A DNA stretch of 64,000 nt, from positions 1 to 64,000 of the forward strand of contig NZ_CP015040.1 of assembly GCF_002079305.1 (NCBI RefSeq). The letters are read 5' to 3'. Position numbers and translations under genes: made by a program. This document shows positions 26,558-36,140 of the stretch, piece by piece. The number at the start of each line of letters is the position of its first letter. The first letter of the stretch is position 1. The notes under the pieces are model-generated. The model was not told the DNA's origin. It was given only the letters and a program-made list of their open reading frames with translations, and ran no database searches. The DNA is from Rhodovulum sp. P5. GTDB taxonomy: Bacteria > Pseudomonadota > Alphaproteobacteria > Rhodobacterales > Rhodobacteraceae.

Positions 26558-28504
26558 ATGGACGCCCCCCTGATATCCGCACAGAACATCACCCGCAGCT
26601 TTCAGGCCGGCGACGAGACCATCACCGTTCTGAAGGATGTCTCCATCGAGATCGCACGGGGCGAGATGGTGGCGATCATCGGCACCTCCGGCTCTGGCAA
26701 GACGACGCTGATGAACATCCTCGGCTGTCTCGACCGGCCCACAAGCGGCCGCTACCGCTTTGCCGGGCAGGACACGGGCGCATTGGACCCGGACGCTCTG
26801 GCCCGTCTCCGGCGCGATCATTTCGGTTTCATCTTTCAGCGCTACCAGCTTTTGCCCGATCTCGACGCGGTGGAAAATGTCGAGGTGCCGGCGATCTATG
26901 CCGGCGAACCGCGCGACCCCCGGCGCCTGCGGGCAACCGATCTGCTGACCCGGCTGGGGCTGGGCACGCGGCTCGACCATCGCCCCGGCGCGTTGTCGGG
27001 CGGGCAGCAGCAGCGTGTTTCGGTCGCCCGTGCCCTGATGAACGGGGGCGAGGTGATCCTGGCCGATGAGCCCACCGGCGCGCTCGACAGCAAGAGCGGC
27101 GCCGAACTGATGGACCTGCTGCTTGAGTTGAACCGACAAGGCCATACGGTCGTGATGGTCACCCACGACCCCGCCGTCGCCCGCCATGCCCGGCGCATCA
27201 TCGAAATCTCCGACGGGCAGATCGTGTCCGACACCCGCACCGGGGACAGCGCCGCCGCGGCGGAGCGCGTGGCGGGCCCCACCCCCGGCCGCCCGAAATT
27301 CGGCGCCACCGCCCGGCGTCTGGGGGAGGCGTTCGACATGTCGGTCAAGGCGCTTCTTGCCCATCGCCTGCGCAGCCTTCTGACCATGCTGGGCATCATC
27401 ATCGGCATTGCCTCCGTCGTGTTGGTGGTGGCGCTTGGCACCGGCAGTCAGGAAAAGGTGCTGGAAAATATCAGCTCTCTCGGCACCAGCACCATCACCG
27501 TGCGGTCGGGCAGCGGCTTTGGCGCCCGGGATGCCCAGCGGATCGAGACGCTGGTGCCCGCCGATGCCGATGCGCTGGCGCTCTCGGACTTCGCGGCGAG
27601 CGTTTCGCCGGCCGTGTCGAACACCCGGCAGGTCGTCTATCGCAACGTGGAGGCAGAGGCCGCGATCAAGGGCGTCAGCGGCGACTACTTTCGCGTTCAC
27701 GCCTATGTCACCGTCACGGGCAGCGCCTTTGACGAGGCCGACGTCGCGGGCCTCAACCAGGTCGCGGTGATCGACGAGGACACGCGCGACACCTTTTTCG
27801 AGGACGGGACCGACCCGATTGGCCAGGTGCTTCTTCTGGGGCATGTGCCGGTCAGGGTCATCGGCATCGTCAGGTCCACCGGCGCCACCTTCGGCCCGTC
27901 ATCGCTGAATGTCTGGGTGCCCTATACCACCGCCATGGCGCGGGTCTCCGGGCAGGATCATCTGGACAGCATCGCGGTGCGCGTCCCCGAAGGTTATGAC
28001 ATGGACAGGGCGCAGCAGGAGATTCAGGCGTTGATGCTGGACCGGCACGGCACCGCGGATTTCTTCCTCGCCAACAGCGACACGATCCGCGAGACGATCA
28101 CCACCACGACCCGAACGCTCACCGCGCTGGTGGCGATGATCGCCGTGATCTCGCTGATCGTGGGCGGGATCGGGGTGATGAACATCATGCTGGTGTCCGT
28201 CACCGAACGAACGCGCGAGATCGGGGTGCGCGTGGCAATCGGGGCACGGCGGGCCGATATCGTCAGCCAGTTCCTGATCGAGGCGGTGCTGGTCTGTATC
28301 GTCGGCGGCACATTGGGCATCGTCGGCGCGGTCGCGGGGGGGCAGGTCGTCGGGCTGATCTACGATGAAGTCCGGCTCAGCTTTTCGGGCACGGCCATCA
28401 TCGTGGCCTTTCTGTCCTCGACGATCATCGGCATCACCTTCGGCTTTCTGCCGGCCCGGGCCGCCGCGCGGCTCGACCCGGTGGTCGCGCTCAGCCGGGA
28501 ATAG
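26558..28504 (+). CDS. macB: MacB-type ABC exporter (ATPase-permease fusion)
   Basis: 648 aa. The N-terminal ATPase has Walker A GTSGSGKTTLMNI, Q-loop FIFQRYQLLPDL, signature LSGGQQQRVSVARAL and Walker B VILADEPTGALDS. Then come one membrane helix (LLTMLGIIIGIASVVLVVAL), a large periplasmic domain, and three C-terminal helices ending with the FtsX-type segment GVMNIMLVSVTERTREIGVR. This is the four-helix MacB architecture at full length. It ends just before a strong hairpin separating it from the convergent acetone carboxylase operon. Confidence 0.92.
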   Translation: MDAPLISAQNITRSFQAGDETITVLKDVSIEIARGEMVAIIGTSGSGKTTLMNILGCLDRPTSGRYRFAGQDTGALDPDALARLRRDHFGFIFQRYQLLPDLDAVENVEVPAIYAGEPRDPRRLRATDLLTRLGLGTRLDHRPGALSGGQQQRVSVARALMNGGEVILADEPTGALDSKSGAELMDLLLELNRQGHTVVMVTHDPAVARHARRIIEISDGQIVSDTRTGDSAAAAERVAGPTPGRPKFGATARRLGEAFDMSVKALLAHRLRSLLTMLGIIIGIASVVLVVALGTGSQEKVLENISSLGTSTITVRSGSGFGARDAQRIETLVPADADALALSDFAASVSPAVSNTRQVVYRNVEAEAAIKGVSGDYFRVHAYVTVTGSAFDEADVAGLNQVAVIDEDTRDTFFEDGTDPIGQVLLLGHVPVRVIGIVRSTGATFGPSSLNVWVPYTTAMARVSGQDHLDSIAVRVPEGYDMDRAQQEIQALMLDRHGTADFFLANSDTIRETITTTTRTLTALVAMIAVISLIVGGIGVMNIMLVSVTERTREIGVRVAIGARRADIVSQFLIEAVLVCIVGGTLGIVGAVAGGQVVGLIYDEVRLSFSGTAIIVAFLSSTIIGITFGFLPARAAARLDPVVALSRE

Positions 28505-28515
28505 CGGGGTAAGAC

Positions 28516-28541
28516 GCTGCGGCCGATCCCTCGGCCGCAGC
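28516..28541. terminator. Bidirectional terminator hairpin between macB and acxC
   Basis: GCTGCGGCCGA and TCGGCCGCAGC form an 11-bp perfect stem with a TCCC loop in the 45-base gap between two convergent genes. No T-run is present, so termination may be partial. Confidence 0.65.
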
Positions 28542-28549
28542 ACTTGCGA

Positions 28550-29053
28550 TCAGGCCGCCCGCGCCGGGATTTCCAGCCCCAGCCATTCGGTATAGAAGGC
28601 GTCGATATCCGGCTCGAAATCATGGATCACCGGATACCAGGGCGTCGGCGCCTCGACATCCAGCAGGTCGCCCGAGAGCGGGCAGTAATATTCGCGGATC
28701 ACCTGCCACTCGGTCGAGGGCGCCATAAGGCGGGGATAGATCTCCTCCATCTCCTCGGGCGTCTCGCGCACCCGCATCACGGCGTGCAGCTTCCAGTTCT
28801 CGCGCCAGTCGCAGAATTCATGGCCCGCATGGGATTTCACGACCCATTTGTGGTCGTCCTTGCGCTGCACGATGTAAAGCTTCGGCCCCAGCGGCAGGAT
28901 GATCTTGTCCTCCCACGGCACCTGTTCCTGCAACACCTCCAGATACATCACGAAGCGTTCGGCGTCCTTGGGGGTTGCCAGCATCGTGTGCAGCGTGTCG
29001 CGGTCGATCTTGCCATCGACCAGGTCCTTGATCTTTGCCTTTGTGTAAGCCAT
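28550..29053 (-). CDS. acxC: Acetone carboxylase gamma subunit
   Basis: 167-aa small subunit of the heterohexameric acetone carboxylase, which makes acetoacetate from acetone, bicarbonate and ATP. The sequence MAYTKAKIKDLVDGKIDRDT ... EDKIILPLGPKLYIVQRKDD ... YYCPLSGDLLDVEAPTPWYP is characteristic of the gamma subunit. Length matches the known about 168-aa subunits. Last gene of the acxABC operon, 59 bases after acxB. Confidence 0.92.
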   Translation of the reverse strand: MAYTKAKIKDLVDGKIDRDTLHTMLATPKDAERFVMYLEVLQEQVPWEDKIILPLGPKLYIVQRKDDHKWVVKSHAGHEFCDWRENWKLHAVMRVRETPEEMEEIYPRLMAPSTEWQVIREYYCPLSGDLLDVEAPTPWYPVIHDFEPDIDAFYTEWLGLEIPARAA

Positions 29054-29112
29054 CGGTTTTTCCTCCGGAAAAATTGGGCGGGCGCCGCGCCGGGCACGGC
29101 ACCCGCGGGGCA

Positions 29113-31422
29113 TCATTCCTCGACGAACTGGACGGTCTTGACGTCCGGCAGTTCGGACAGGTCCATGGAATAGTCGCGCCCGTAGGACGGGATCGGCAGG
29201 TCGGCCTCCATCAACTGCCAGTCGATGGGCAGGTCCCAGAACTTGCGGAAGCCTTCCTCCCATTTCGGACCGAGTTTGAAGGAGGCCGCGTACATCTGCT
29301 GCACCTGCACGCCGGCCTCTTTCTTGAGGATCCGCTCGCGTTCGCCGGCCATCCAGTCCTTGGTGGGCACGGCCTTGGCCAGGCGGTCCTTCCGAATCTC
29401 GGCGCGGCGTGCCGTCGTCGCGTCCGCATCGGCGGTGAACAGACCATCCGCGCCCTTCGCCAGCACCACGCCATAGACGCTGTCCGCAAACCGTTCGACG
29501 AGGTAGCCGCCGTTGACATCCGCGGCCACGGCCTCTGGGTCGCGGTCCAGCGGGTCGCCGAAACCGGGGCCGCCGCGCATGTAGTTGAGGTAGAGGTCAT
29601 AGTCCTCGAACATCGCCTCGGTGGTGATCGCCTGCTTGTCGCGCTTGATCCGGGCGCCGTCCAGCATGCCGTCCCAGGTGGGATTGCCGGGATCGGTATC
29701 GCCGCCATGGGGGATGTCCCCACCCTTGGCGATGATCTCCTTCAGGCCGGTCTCATGCGCCTCGAACCGATAGCCGGAGGCCGCCGGATAGCCACCCATC
29801 AGCCCCCAGTCGGAACTGATATGGCCATTGCCCATGAAGAACATGGTCCAGTCCTTGGCGTTCCAGACCATGCGCAGGCTTTCGAACCCGCAGCCACCGC
29901 GATACTTGCCCGCGCCGCCCGACGATGCCTTGATCTGGCGCCCCAGATAGACCAGCGGCTCGGCCAGTTCCCAGATTTCCATGTCGCCCATGTCGCCTTC
30001 GGGGTTCCAGATGGCGGCCGCGTGGCTGATGCCGTCGCCGATGGCACTGGCGCCGACCCCGTTGGCCGCACATTCGAACGAGTTGACGGCGTGGATCTCG
30101 TCATACTGGTTGAAGCCGCCACCCTGCAGCCAGTTGGAGGTATTGGCATTGCCCGCGTTCACCTCTTCCAGATACCCCCGCCCGAAATAGCTGCGCGACA
30201 GGCCGCGCCACAGCGCCGTCCAGGACGACACCAGGAAGTGCCAGCTATAGGCAAAGGCCACGCGCCGGTCGTCGGGGTTCATCCATGTGCCCTTGGGCAG
30301 GCGGAACTCGGTGCCATAGGCCGCACCGTCATTGATCATCTCGGTCGGGATCAGGGTCTGGGTCATCATCACCCAGATGCCAGAAGTGAAGCTGACCGAA
30401 TGGGCGTTGTAGGTGTGCCAGCCCCACCGGCTCGACCCCTCGAAATCGAGCCGCCATGTCCCGTCCTTGCGGATCGTCATTTCCGACGGCGTGTGCATGA
30501 TCGTGTCGACCTTGGCAAAGTCCGACGGCACCCGCACGTCCTCGTGGCTATAGGGCACGTCGACGAAGCCCACCTGACGGTACTTGCCGGGAATGGTCAT
30601 CGCCTTGATCCGGTTTTGCAGCCCGATCCGGCCATGTTCCACCGCCTCGTAGGAGAATTTCCAATAGGCCTCGATCCCCTCTTCGGCGATCACCTCCTCG
30701 ACCAGCTTGCGGATCATGTGGCAGCCCGCGATCCGGGTGCGTTCGTCCAGCATCCAGTAGCGGGTGGTCCGCACCGAGCGCTGGCTTTCATGCAGCCAGT
30801 CGCGGAACAGCGTGTCGTTCTCACCCACCTTGCGGCAGGTCACCGAATAACCGTCGCCAAACCGCTGCACCTGCCCCGTGGTCATCGAGCCCGGGCCAAC
30901 CGCCCCGGTGTCGATCACGTGGGTCACGCCGCCGACCCAGCCGATCAACTCGCCCTCGTGAAAGATCGGCACGATGGTGTGGATGTCGCAGGGATGGACG
31001 TTGCCGATCAGGCTGTCATTGTTGCAGAAGATATCCTTGTCCTTGATGCCGGGGTTACTCTCCCAGTCGTTCTCGATCATGTATTTGATCGCGGCCCCCA
31101 TGGTGCCGACATGGATGATGATCCCGGTCGAGGTCAGGATGCTGTCGCCCGCCGCGTTATAAAGGGTAAAGCACAGCTCCCCTTCCTGCTCCACGATGGG
31201 TGAGGCCGCGATCTTCTTGGCGGTTTCGCGGGCATCGACGACGCCGGCGCGCAGCCGCGAGAACAGCTTGTTATACATGATGGGGTCGCTGTCGCGCAGC
31301 TCCATCTTCTTCAACCCGGCATAGTGGCCGGTCTGTTTGGTGGCCTCCATGATGCCGTCGCGGTGCTGTTTCAGCGTATCGCCGCCACGGACGATGCCCT
31401 TGAAATTCGTTGGCGCGTTCAT
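29113..31422 (-). CDS. acxB: Acetone carboxylase alpha subunit (hydantoinase B-like)
   Basis: 769 aa, hydantoinase B/oxoprolinase superfamily. In the characterised Xanthobacter enzyme this 85-kDa subunit binds Mn and carries out the carboxylation chemistry. Typical segments are FCNNDSLIGNVHPCDIHTIV, GGVTHVIDTGAVGPGS, GGAGKYRGGCGFESLRMVW and YMRGGPGFGDPLDRDP. The ATG at 31422 follows GAGGGAGGAAAC; the frame upstream adds only six residues. It follows acxA by 14 bases. Confidence 0.93.
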   Translation of the reverse strand: MNAPTNFKGIVRGGDTLKQHRDGIMEATKQTGHYAGLKKMELRDSDPIMYNKLFSRLRAGVVDARETAKKIAASPIVEQEGELCFTLYNAAGDSILTSTGIIIHVGTMGAAIKYMIENDWESNPGIKDKDIFCNNDSLIGNVHPCDIHTIVPIFHEGELIGWVGGVTHVIDTGAVGPGSMTTGQVQRFGDGYSVTCRKVGENDTLFRDWLHESQRSVRTTRYWMLDERTRIAGCHMIRKLVEEVIAEEGIEAYWKFSYEAVEHGRIGLQNRIKAMTIPGKYRQVGFVDVPYSHEDVRVPSDFAKVDTIMHTPSEMTIRKDGTWRLDFEGSSRWGWHTYNAHSVSFTSGIWVMMTQTLIPTEMINDGAAYGTEFRLPKGTWMNPDDRRVAFAYSWHFLVSSWTALWRGLSRSYFGRGYLEEVNAGNANTSNWLQGGGFNQYDEIHAVNSFECAANGVGASAIGDGISHAAAIWNPEGDMGDMEIWELAEPLVYLGRQIKASSGGAGKYRGGCGFESLRMVWNAKDWTMFFMGNGHISSDWGLMGGYPAASGYRFEAHETGLKEIIAKGGDIPHGGDTDPGNPTWDGMLDGARIKRDKQAITTEAMFEDYDLYLNYMRGGPGFGDPLDRDPEAVAADVNGGYLVERFADSVYGVVLAKGADGLFTADADATTARRAEIRKDRLAKAVPTKDWMAGERERILKKEAGVQVQQMYAASFKLGPKWEEGFRKFWDLPIDWQLMEADLPIPSYGRDYSMDLSELPDVKTVQFVEE

Positions 31423-31436
31423 GTGCGTTTCCTCCC

Positions 31437-33590
31437 TCACACTTCTTTCAGGTGGAACAGGCGGTGCCCGTCCAGCCAGGTTTCGAACCCGTCAGGCACG
31501 ACAAAGGTCGTCGCGTCGGATTCGATGATCGCGGGGCCCGTGATGCGGTTGCCGGGCAACAGCTTTTCCATCTGGTAAAGCTGGGCATCGACCCACCGCT
31601 TCTTGCGATAGAACTGCCGCGTGCCAAGGCGCGCATCGGCGGGCGGGGCCGCGTCGCCTTCGGCTTCCTTGGGGATGTTGGGTTTCGGGATCGGGACGGT
31701 TCCGCGCATGATCGCGCCAGTCACCGAATAGCCAAGCTCGGGCGAGCGAGCAGAGGCCGCATAGACCCGGCCATAGGTGTCGTTGAACGCCTCGACCAGC
31801 TTGTCCCAGTCGGCCGCCGTCCTGGCCGCCTGAATCGGGCTTTCGATCTCCAGATCGTTCAACTGGCCCCGGTACTGCATCCGGAAACCGGGCTGAAGCT
31901 GCACCTGATCGCGGGAATAGCCGTTCAGCTCGAATTCTTCGAGAACCCGTTCGGTCAGTTCGTGCCACGCGTCGTTCAGCGTCTTCGCCTCATGGGCCTT
32001 CAGGTCGTCCGATCCATCCTCGGCGATGTTCAGGTCCAGCGACTTGTCATAGCGGTATTCGAAATCCGCCGCCGCGCAGCCGAAGGCAGAGAAGCCCGCG
32101 GCCCAGGCCGGCACGATCACGTCCTCAAAGCCCAGCCCCTCGGTATAGCCATAGGTGTGCACGGGCCCCGCCCCGCCATAGCTGAAGCAGGTGAAGGAGG
32201 ACGGCGAATACCCCTTGCCCGAAATCATCGAGCGCAGGTAGTCGCGCAGGTCGCTGTCGAGCAGTTCGATCACCCCGGCGGCCGCGTCCTCGACCGTCAG
32301 CCCTAGCGGGTCGGCGATCTGTTCCTTCATCGCGTCCCAGGCGCGCTGGCGGTCCAGCTTGACCTGCCCGCCAAGGAAATTGTCGGGGTTGAGGTAACCG
32401 AGGATGACGTGGCAGTCGGAAATCGTCACCGTCTCGATCCCGCTGTCGGCCCAGCAGACGCCCACGCGGTAACCGGCACTGTCCGGTCCCAGCTTGATCG
32501 CCTTGGTATAGGGGTCGAGCCGGATGAAGCTGCCGGCGCCTGCCCCGACCGAGTCCATCGCGACCAGCGGCAGCGACAGCACCAGCCGCGCCATGTCGGG
32601 GTCGTTGCGGATCGTCAGCTCGTTCTGGGTGATGAGCGCCACGTCAAAGGAGGTGCCGCCGATATCGGAACAGGCGATGTTCTTGTAGCCCAGCACCTCG
32701 CCCAGATACTTGGCGCCGATCACACCGCCAATGGGGCCCGACACGATCGTCCGCGCCAGTTCCTTGGCCTTCCACGAGATCGTGCCACCATGGGTCGCCA
32801 TCACCCGGAAATCGAATTTCGATCCGTTGTCCTTGAACGCGCCCGAGATCTTTTTCAGCGTCTGGCGCGAGGGTTCGGCGGCATAGGCCTCAAGGATCGT
32901 GGTGTTGGTGCGGTGGGTTTCCTTGCGCACCGGGTAATAGTCGGTCGAGGCGAAAACCGGGATCTCCTTACCCGCCTTTTCCAGTTCCTCGGCCACGATG
33001 TCACGCACCCGGCGTTCGTGACCGGGGTTCTTGTAGCTGTGCAGAAGCGAGATCACGATCCCTTCGACATCTTCGGCGATCAGGTCTTGTGCCGCCTGCC
33101 GCGCCGTGTCCTCGCGCAGGGGGATGACCACGTCGCCGAACATGTCGACCCGCTCCATCACACCGCGGGTCAGGTGGCGCGAAACCAGCGGTTCGTCGTA
33201 GTAATGGGTGTTCAGGTGAATGCGGTCCTCATAGGCGAAGCCCAGATAGGCCTGGATCGCGCGGCCCATGCGGTGGAAATCCTCCATCCCCGCATTGACG
33301 ATCAGCCCGCATTTCAGCCCCTTGCGCTGGACCACGCGGTTCAGCATCGCGGTGCCGGAATAGACGCCCGTCTGGATCGAGGACAGCGCCTCCTCAAGGC
33401 TCAGCCCCCAGTGCTGCAACCCCTCGCGGCTGGATTCAATCAGGCCAAGCGCCTCGTTCTGCGGCGTCGATTGCGCCTTGCCGACCACGAAATCCCCGTC
33501 GGCATCGACGAAGAACGTGTCCGTCATGGTTCCGCCCGCGTCGATGCCAAGCACCTGCACGGATCGGGTGTTTTCCCTGTCCAGTGGCAT
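31437..33590 (-). CDS. acxA: Acetone carboxylase beta subunit (hydantoinase A-like)
   Basis: 717 aa, the same length as the Xanthobacter AcxA. The HyuA-type actin-fold ATPase carries the phosphate loop VLGIDAGGTMTDTFF (near residue 13), DIGGTSFDVALI and SYGGAGPVHTYGYTEGLG. In the characterised enzyme this subunit uses ATP to phosphorylate acetone and bicarbonate. First gene of the operon; a cluster of TGTCCG/CGGACA motifs lies about 70-110 bases upstream, and the gene for a sigma-54-type activator lies beyond it on the same strand. Confidence 0.93.
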   Translation of the reverse strand: MPLDRENTRSVQVLGIDAGGTMTDTFFVDADGDFVVGKAQSTPQNEALGLIESSREGLQHWGLSLEEALSSIQTGVYSGTAMLNRVVQRKGLKCGLIVNAGMEDFHRMGRAIQAYLGFAYEDRIHLNTHYYDEPLVSRHLTRGVMERVDMFGDVVIPLREDTARQAAQDLIAEDVEGIVISLLHSYKNPGHERRVRDIVAEELEKAGKEIPVFASTDYYPVRKETHRTNTTILEAYAAEPSRQTLKKISGAFKDNGSKFDFRVMATHGGTISWKAKELARTIVSGPIGGVIGAKYLGEVLGYKNIACSDIGGTSFDVALITQNELTIRNDPDMARLVLSLPLVAMDSVGAGAGSFIRLDPYTKAIKLGPDSAGYRVGVCWADSGIETVTISDCHVILGYLNPDNFLGGQVKLDRQRAWDAMKEQIADPLGLTVEDAAAGVIELLDSDLRDYLRSMISGKGYSPSSFTCFSYGGAGPVHTYGYTEGLGFEDVIVPAWAAGFSAFGCAAADFEYRYDKSLDLNIAEDGSDDLKAHEAKTLNDAWHELTERVLEEFELNGYSRDQVQLQPGFRMQYRGQLNDLEIESPIQAARTAADWDKLVEAFNDTYGRVYAASARSPELGYSVTGAIMRGTVPIPKPNIPKEAEGDAAPPADARLGTRQFYRKKRWVDAQLYQMEKLLPGNRITGPAIIESDATTFVVPDGFETWLDGHRLFHLKEV

Positions 33591-33660
33591 GGATGTTCCT
33601 CCCTCTCTGTCAGCCGCCCCGGAACGGGCGCGGCATGAGGGAAGGCTAGACGGGGCGTTC

Positions 33661-33699
33661 TGTCCGGGGCTGTCCGATTATCGTCCGGCCCGACGGACA
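33661..33699. promoter_or_regulatory. Cluster of TGTCCG / CGGACA motifs upstream of acxA
   Basis: Within 39 bases: TGTCCG at 33661, TGTCCG at 33671, CGTCCGG at 33682 and the opposite CGGACA at 33694. GTCCG-N6-CGGAC at 33683-33698 forms an inverted repeat. The same element (GTCCGA-N3-TCGGAC) occurs upstream of the activator gene. A candidate upstream activating site for the AcoR-type regulator. I could not find a convincing GG-N10-GC sigma-54 promoter in the gap. Confidence 0.5.
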
Positions 33700-33715
33700 T
33701 GCCGCGGACGCGCGA

Positions 33716-35508
33716 TCAGGGCTTTCGCACCCGCGGCACACCATAGCTGTCAAGCTTGAGGTAAAGGGTAGACCGGGCGATGCCCAGCCGCCGCGCCGCC
33801 TTGGTCAGATTGCCGTTCTCGGCCTCGATCGCGCCAAGGATTTCAAGCCGTTCCTTGTCGCGCAGGGTCTCTTCTCCGCCGCCACGCGGGCTCTGGCGGA
33901 ATTCGGGCGGCAGGGTCCGTTCGTCGATCAGCCCCGTGGGCGACAGCGCGTCCAGCGCGGCAATCAGGTTGGTCATCTCCAGCAGGTTGCCCGGCCAGGC
34001 ATAGGACGTCATCGCCGCCATCGCGCCAGAGGTGAATTTCAACTCCCGCCCCTGCCCCTCGGCCGCATGGCGCAGCACAAGTTCCCTCAGCAGCGGCGCG
34101 ATCTCGTCGGGCCGGTCCCGCAGGGGCTGGATTTCCAGCTTGGCCCCGGCCAGCCGGTAATACAGGTCGCCGCGAAACGCGCCCTTCTGCATCTCCTTGT
34201 AAAGCGGCCGCGTGGCCAGCGCCATGATCCGCATGCCCGCGCGAGAGACATCTTCGACGAGGTTCAGCAACAGCTTCTGCACCTCGGGCGTCGCCTCGCA
34301 CGGGCCGTTCAGGCACAGCACGCCATCAGTCGCCCCGATCCCGCCCGTGGCCACATCCTCGCGCAGCCGGTCGGGCGTCAGGCGGGAACAGTCGATCAGT
34401 TCGAACGGCCCGTCGGCATGGGCGCTTGCCCGGTGAATGGCCCGCGCCAGATAGGTCTTGCCGGTGCCGGTCTCGCCCTCGATCAACAGCGGGATGGCGG
34501 TCTGGGCCAGCCGCTGGGCCTGCGAACTCAGATGCGAACTGGCCACCCCCGCCGCACCGATCTTGACCAGATCGGGACAGGACTCGCCCCCATGCAGGCG
34601 CGTGCGGCGCAAGGAAATCAAAACGCCGATGGCGTTCTGTTCCGACTCGATGACCTCCATGTCGGTGCCGGGCAGGCAATCGGCCAGCGCCTCGGCAATG
34701 GTGTCGGGGGTCTGGTCGATCAGGTTCGGGATGCGGTCTCTCAGGGCGCTCATGGCGCGGTCATCTTCGCAGAACCGCAGAAAGTTCTCGGTCGCGAAGA
34801 CATCGGCGCCGCTGCGGTCCATGATCAGCATCGGCTCGTTCCCGCGGCGCAGGCGGCGCAGATGCAACTGCTCCATCAACAGTTCCCGCTCCCGGGCCAG
34901 AAGCCGCGTCAATTCGGACTCGACCTGCAGTGCCAGCGCCGCCGACAGCGCCATCGCATTAGCCTGCGGCAGCGCACTGGGCCAAGAGATATCCATCACC
35001 CCAAGCAACAGGCCCGTGCCCGGATCGGTGATCGGCGTGGCGGCACAGTTCCAACGCTGGATTTCCTCGCAGAAATGCTCGGCCCCGCGCACCTCGACCG
35101 GGCGTTCCAGCGCGATGGCCGTGCCGATCGCATTGGTCCCGATGGCATCCTCCGTCCAGTGGCCGCCAAGATGCAGGTGGTTTTCGCGCCCGCGGGCAAG
35201 CGTCGCCTCATCCCCGACGGCATCCAGCACCACGCCAGAGCGGTCACACAGCAGCAAGATGTTGTCGGTGTTGCCCAAAAGGCTCCCGGCCTGATCCAAT
35301 GCGGCCCGCGCCCCACTACACAGGCGCCGCGCCAGCGCCCGTTGGTCAACAACTCTTCTTCCGTCAGCAGCGGCGCGTGCTTGAGCTTTTCGATCCGCCG
35401 CCCTGCCGAGCGTTGCCAGCTTTGCAGGACCTCATGACGAATATTCGGGGGAACACGGCCGACGGCCATGAACTCCTCCCAATCGCATTTCCTGATGCGG
35501 TGTGCCAT
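33716..35508 (-). CDS. acxR: Sigma-54-dependent activator of the AcoR/AcxR type (frameshifted near its start)
   Basis: About 597 aa when joined. The N-terminal part begins MAHRIRKCDWEEFMAVGRVP, and a GAF domain (NTDNILLLCDRSGVVLDAVG) follows in another frame. The switch is near 35350, where one base added at GAGTTGTTGACC restores EEELVDQRALARRLCSG. The central AAA+ domain has Walker A GETGTGKTYLARAIH and the FRGDLYYRLAGAKL region. The GAFTGA loop is replaced (GGIGATDG region), so direct sigma-54 contact is doubtful, as in some AcoR relatives. The C-terminus is a Fis-type helix-turn-helix (LTKAARRLGIARSTLYLKL). It sits just upstream of acxABC on the same strand. GGGGAGGAGCAG precedes the ATG at 35508. 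Confidence 0.85.
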
Positions 35509-35653
35509 CTGCTCCTCCCCGAACGAATGGCCGATCTCTGTCGGAAAGCCGTTTTCCCCAGGCTGGCGGAACTCCCTTCCACAAGAAAGCCTGCGCGGGC
35601 TGTAAACAGCGCGCGCAATCCAAGTATCATAGCGAACTGCCGAACGGCAAAGT

Positions 35654-35668
35654 GTCCGATTTTCGGAC
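35654..35668. promoter_or_regulatory. Palindrome upstream of the activator gene
   Basis: GTCCGA-TTT-TCGGAC, a perfect 6-bp inverted repeat with a 3-base spacer, about 145 bases upstream of the activator ATG. It shares the GTCCG/CGGAC half-site with the cluster before acxA, suggesting autoregulation by the same protein. Confidence 0.5.
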
Positions 35669-35750
35669 GCCGGCGGGCTTTCGCGGCCACGGGGGTGACA
35701 TGCCCTGTCGGAAAGGCCCGTTGACCCGCACTTGCCCGCGGACGCCGCCC

Positions 35751-36140
35751 TTAGCGAAAACCAAGCCGCTCCCGGTACCCGCCCTGCCCGGCACCGTCCA
35801 CGGGTCGGACATGGACGTCCCCTGCCCCATCGGCAAGCTCCACCTCGTCGAACCCGGTGCGCCAGGCGTGGCGAACCTGGTCGGGCAGAACATGGCCCGA
35901 GGCCCGCAACCGCCCGGCAAACCCCAACTGCCGCAGGCGCCGGGCCAGCGTGAACCCGCGCCCATCCGCGAAATGGGGAAAGACGATCCGCACGACGCCC
36001 GCATCCTGTACCCTGTCCAGCACAGCGGCGGCATCGGCGCTGTGTGGCACGTCCACCCCGCCCTGCCCGTCCCAGCTGTCAAGCGGGGCGAAGCCCGTGT
36101 CATCGGTCGAAAGACCCTCCGCAGTCAGTATCGCTGTCAT
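35751..36140 (-). CDS. DUF934 protein of the assimilatory sulfate-reduction operon
   Basis: 129-aa DUF934 family member, consistently encoded beside cysH/cysI in alphaproteobacteria. Core segments are VDVPHSADAAAVLDRVQDAG, RIVFPHFADGRGFTLARRLR and GFAGRLRASGHVLPDQV. It is probably an accessory for sulfite reductase or siroheme, but the biochemical function is not established. Its ATG overlaps the cysH stop codon region (4 bases), so it is the last gene of the operon. Confidence 0.85.
   Translation of the reverse strand: MTAILTAEGLSTDDTGFAPLDSWDGQGGVDVPHSADAAAVLDRVQDAGVVRIVFPHFADGRGFTLARRLRQLGFAGRLRASGHVLPDQVRHAWRTGFDEVELADGAGDVHVRPVDGAGQGGYRERLGFR

Noticed and set aside
33591..33715. A sigma-54 (-24/-12) promoter for acxABC.
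   Set aside because: I looked for GG-N10-GC with the right neighbours on the minus strand and found no convincing match, so none is annotated.
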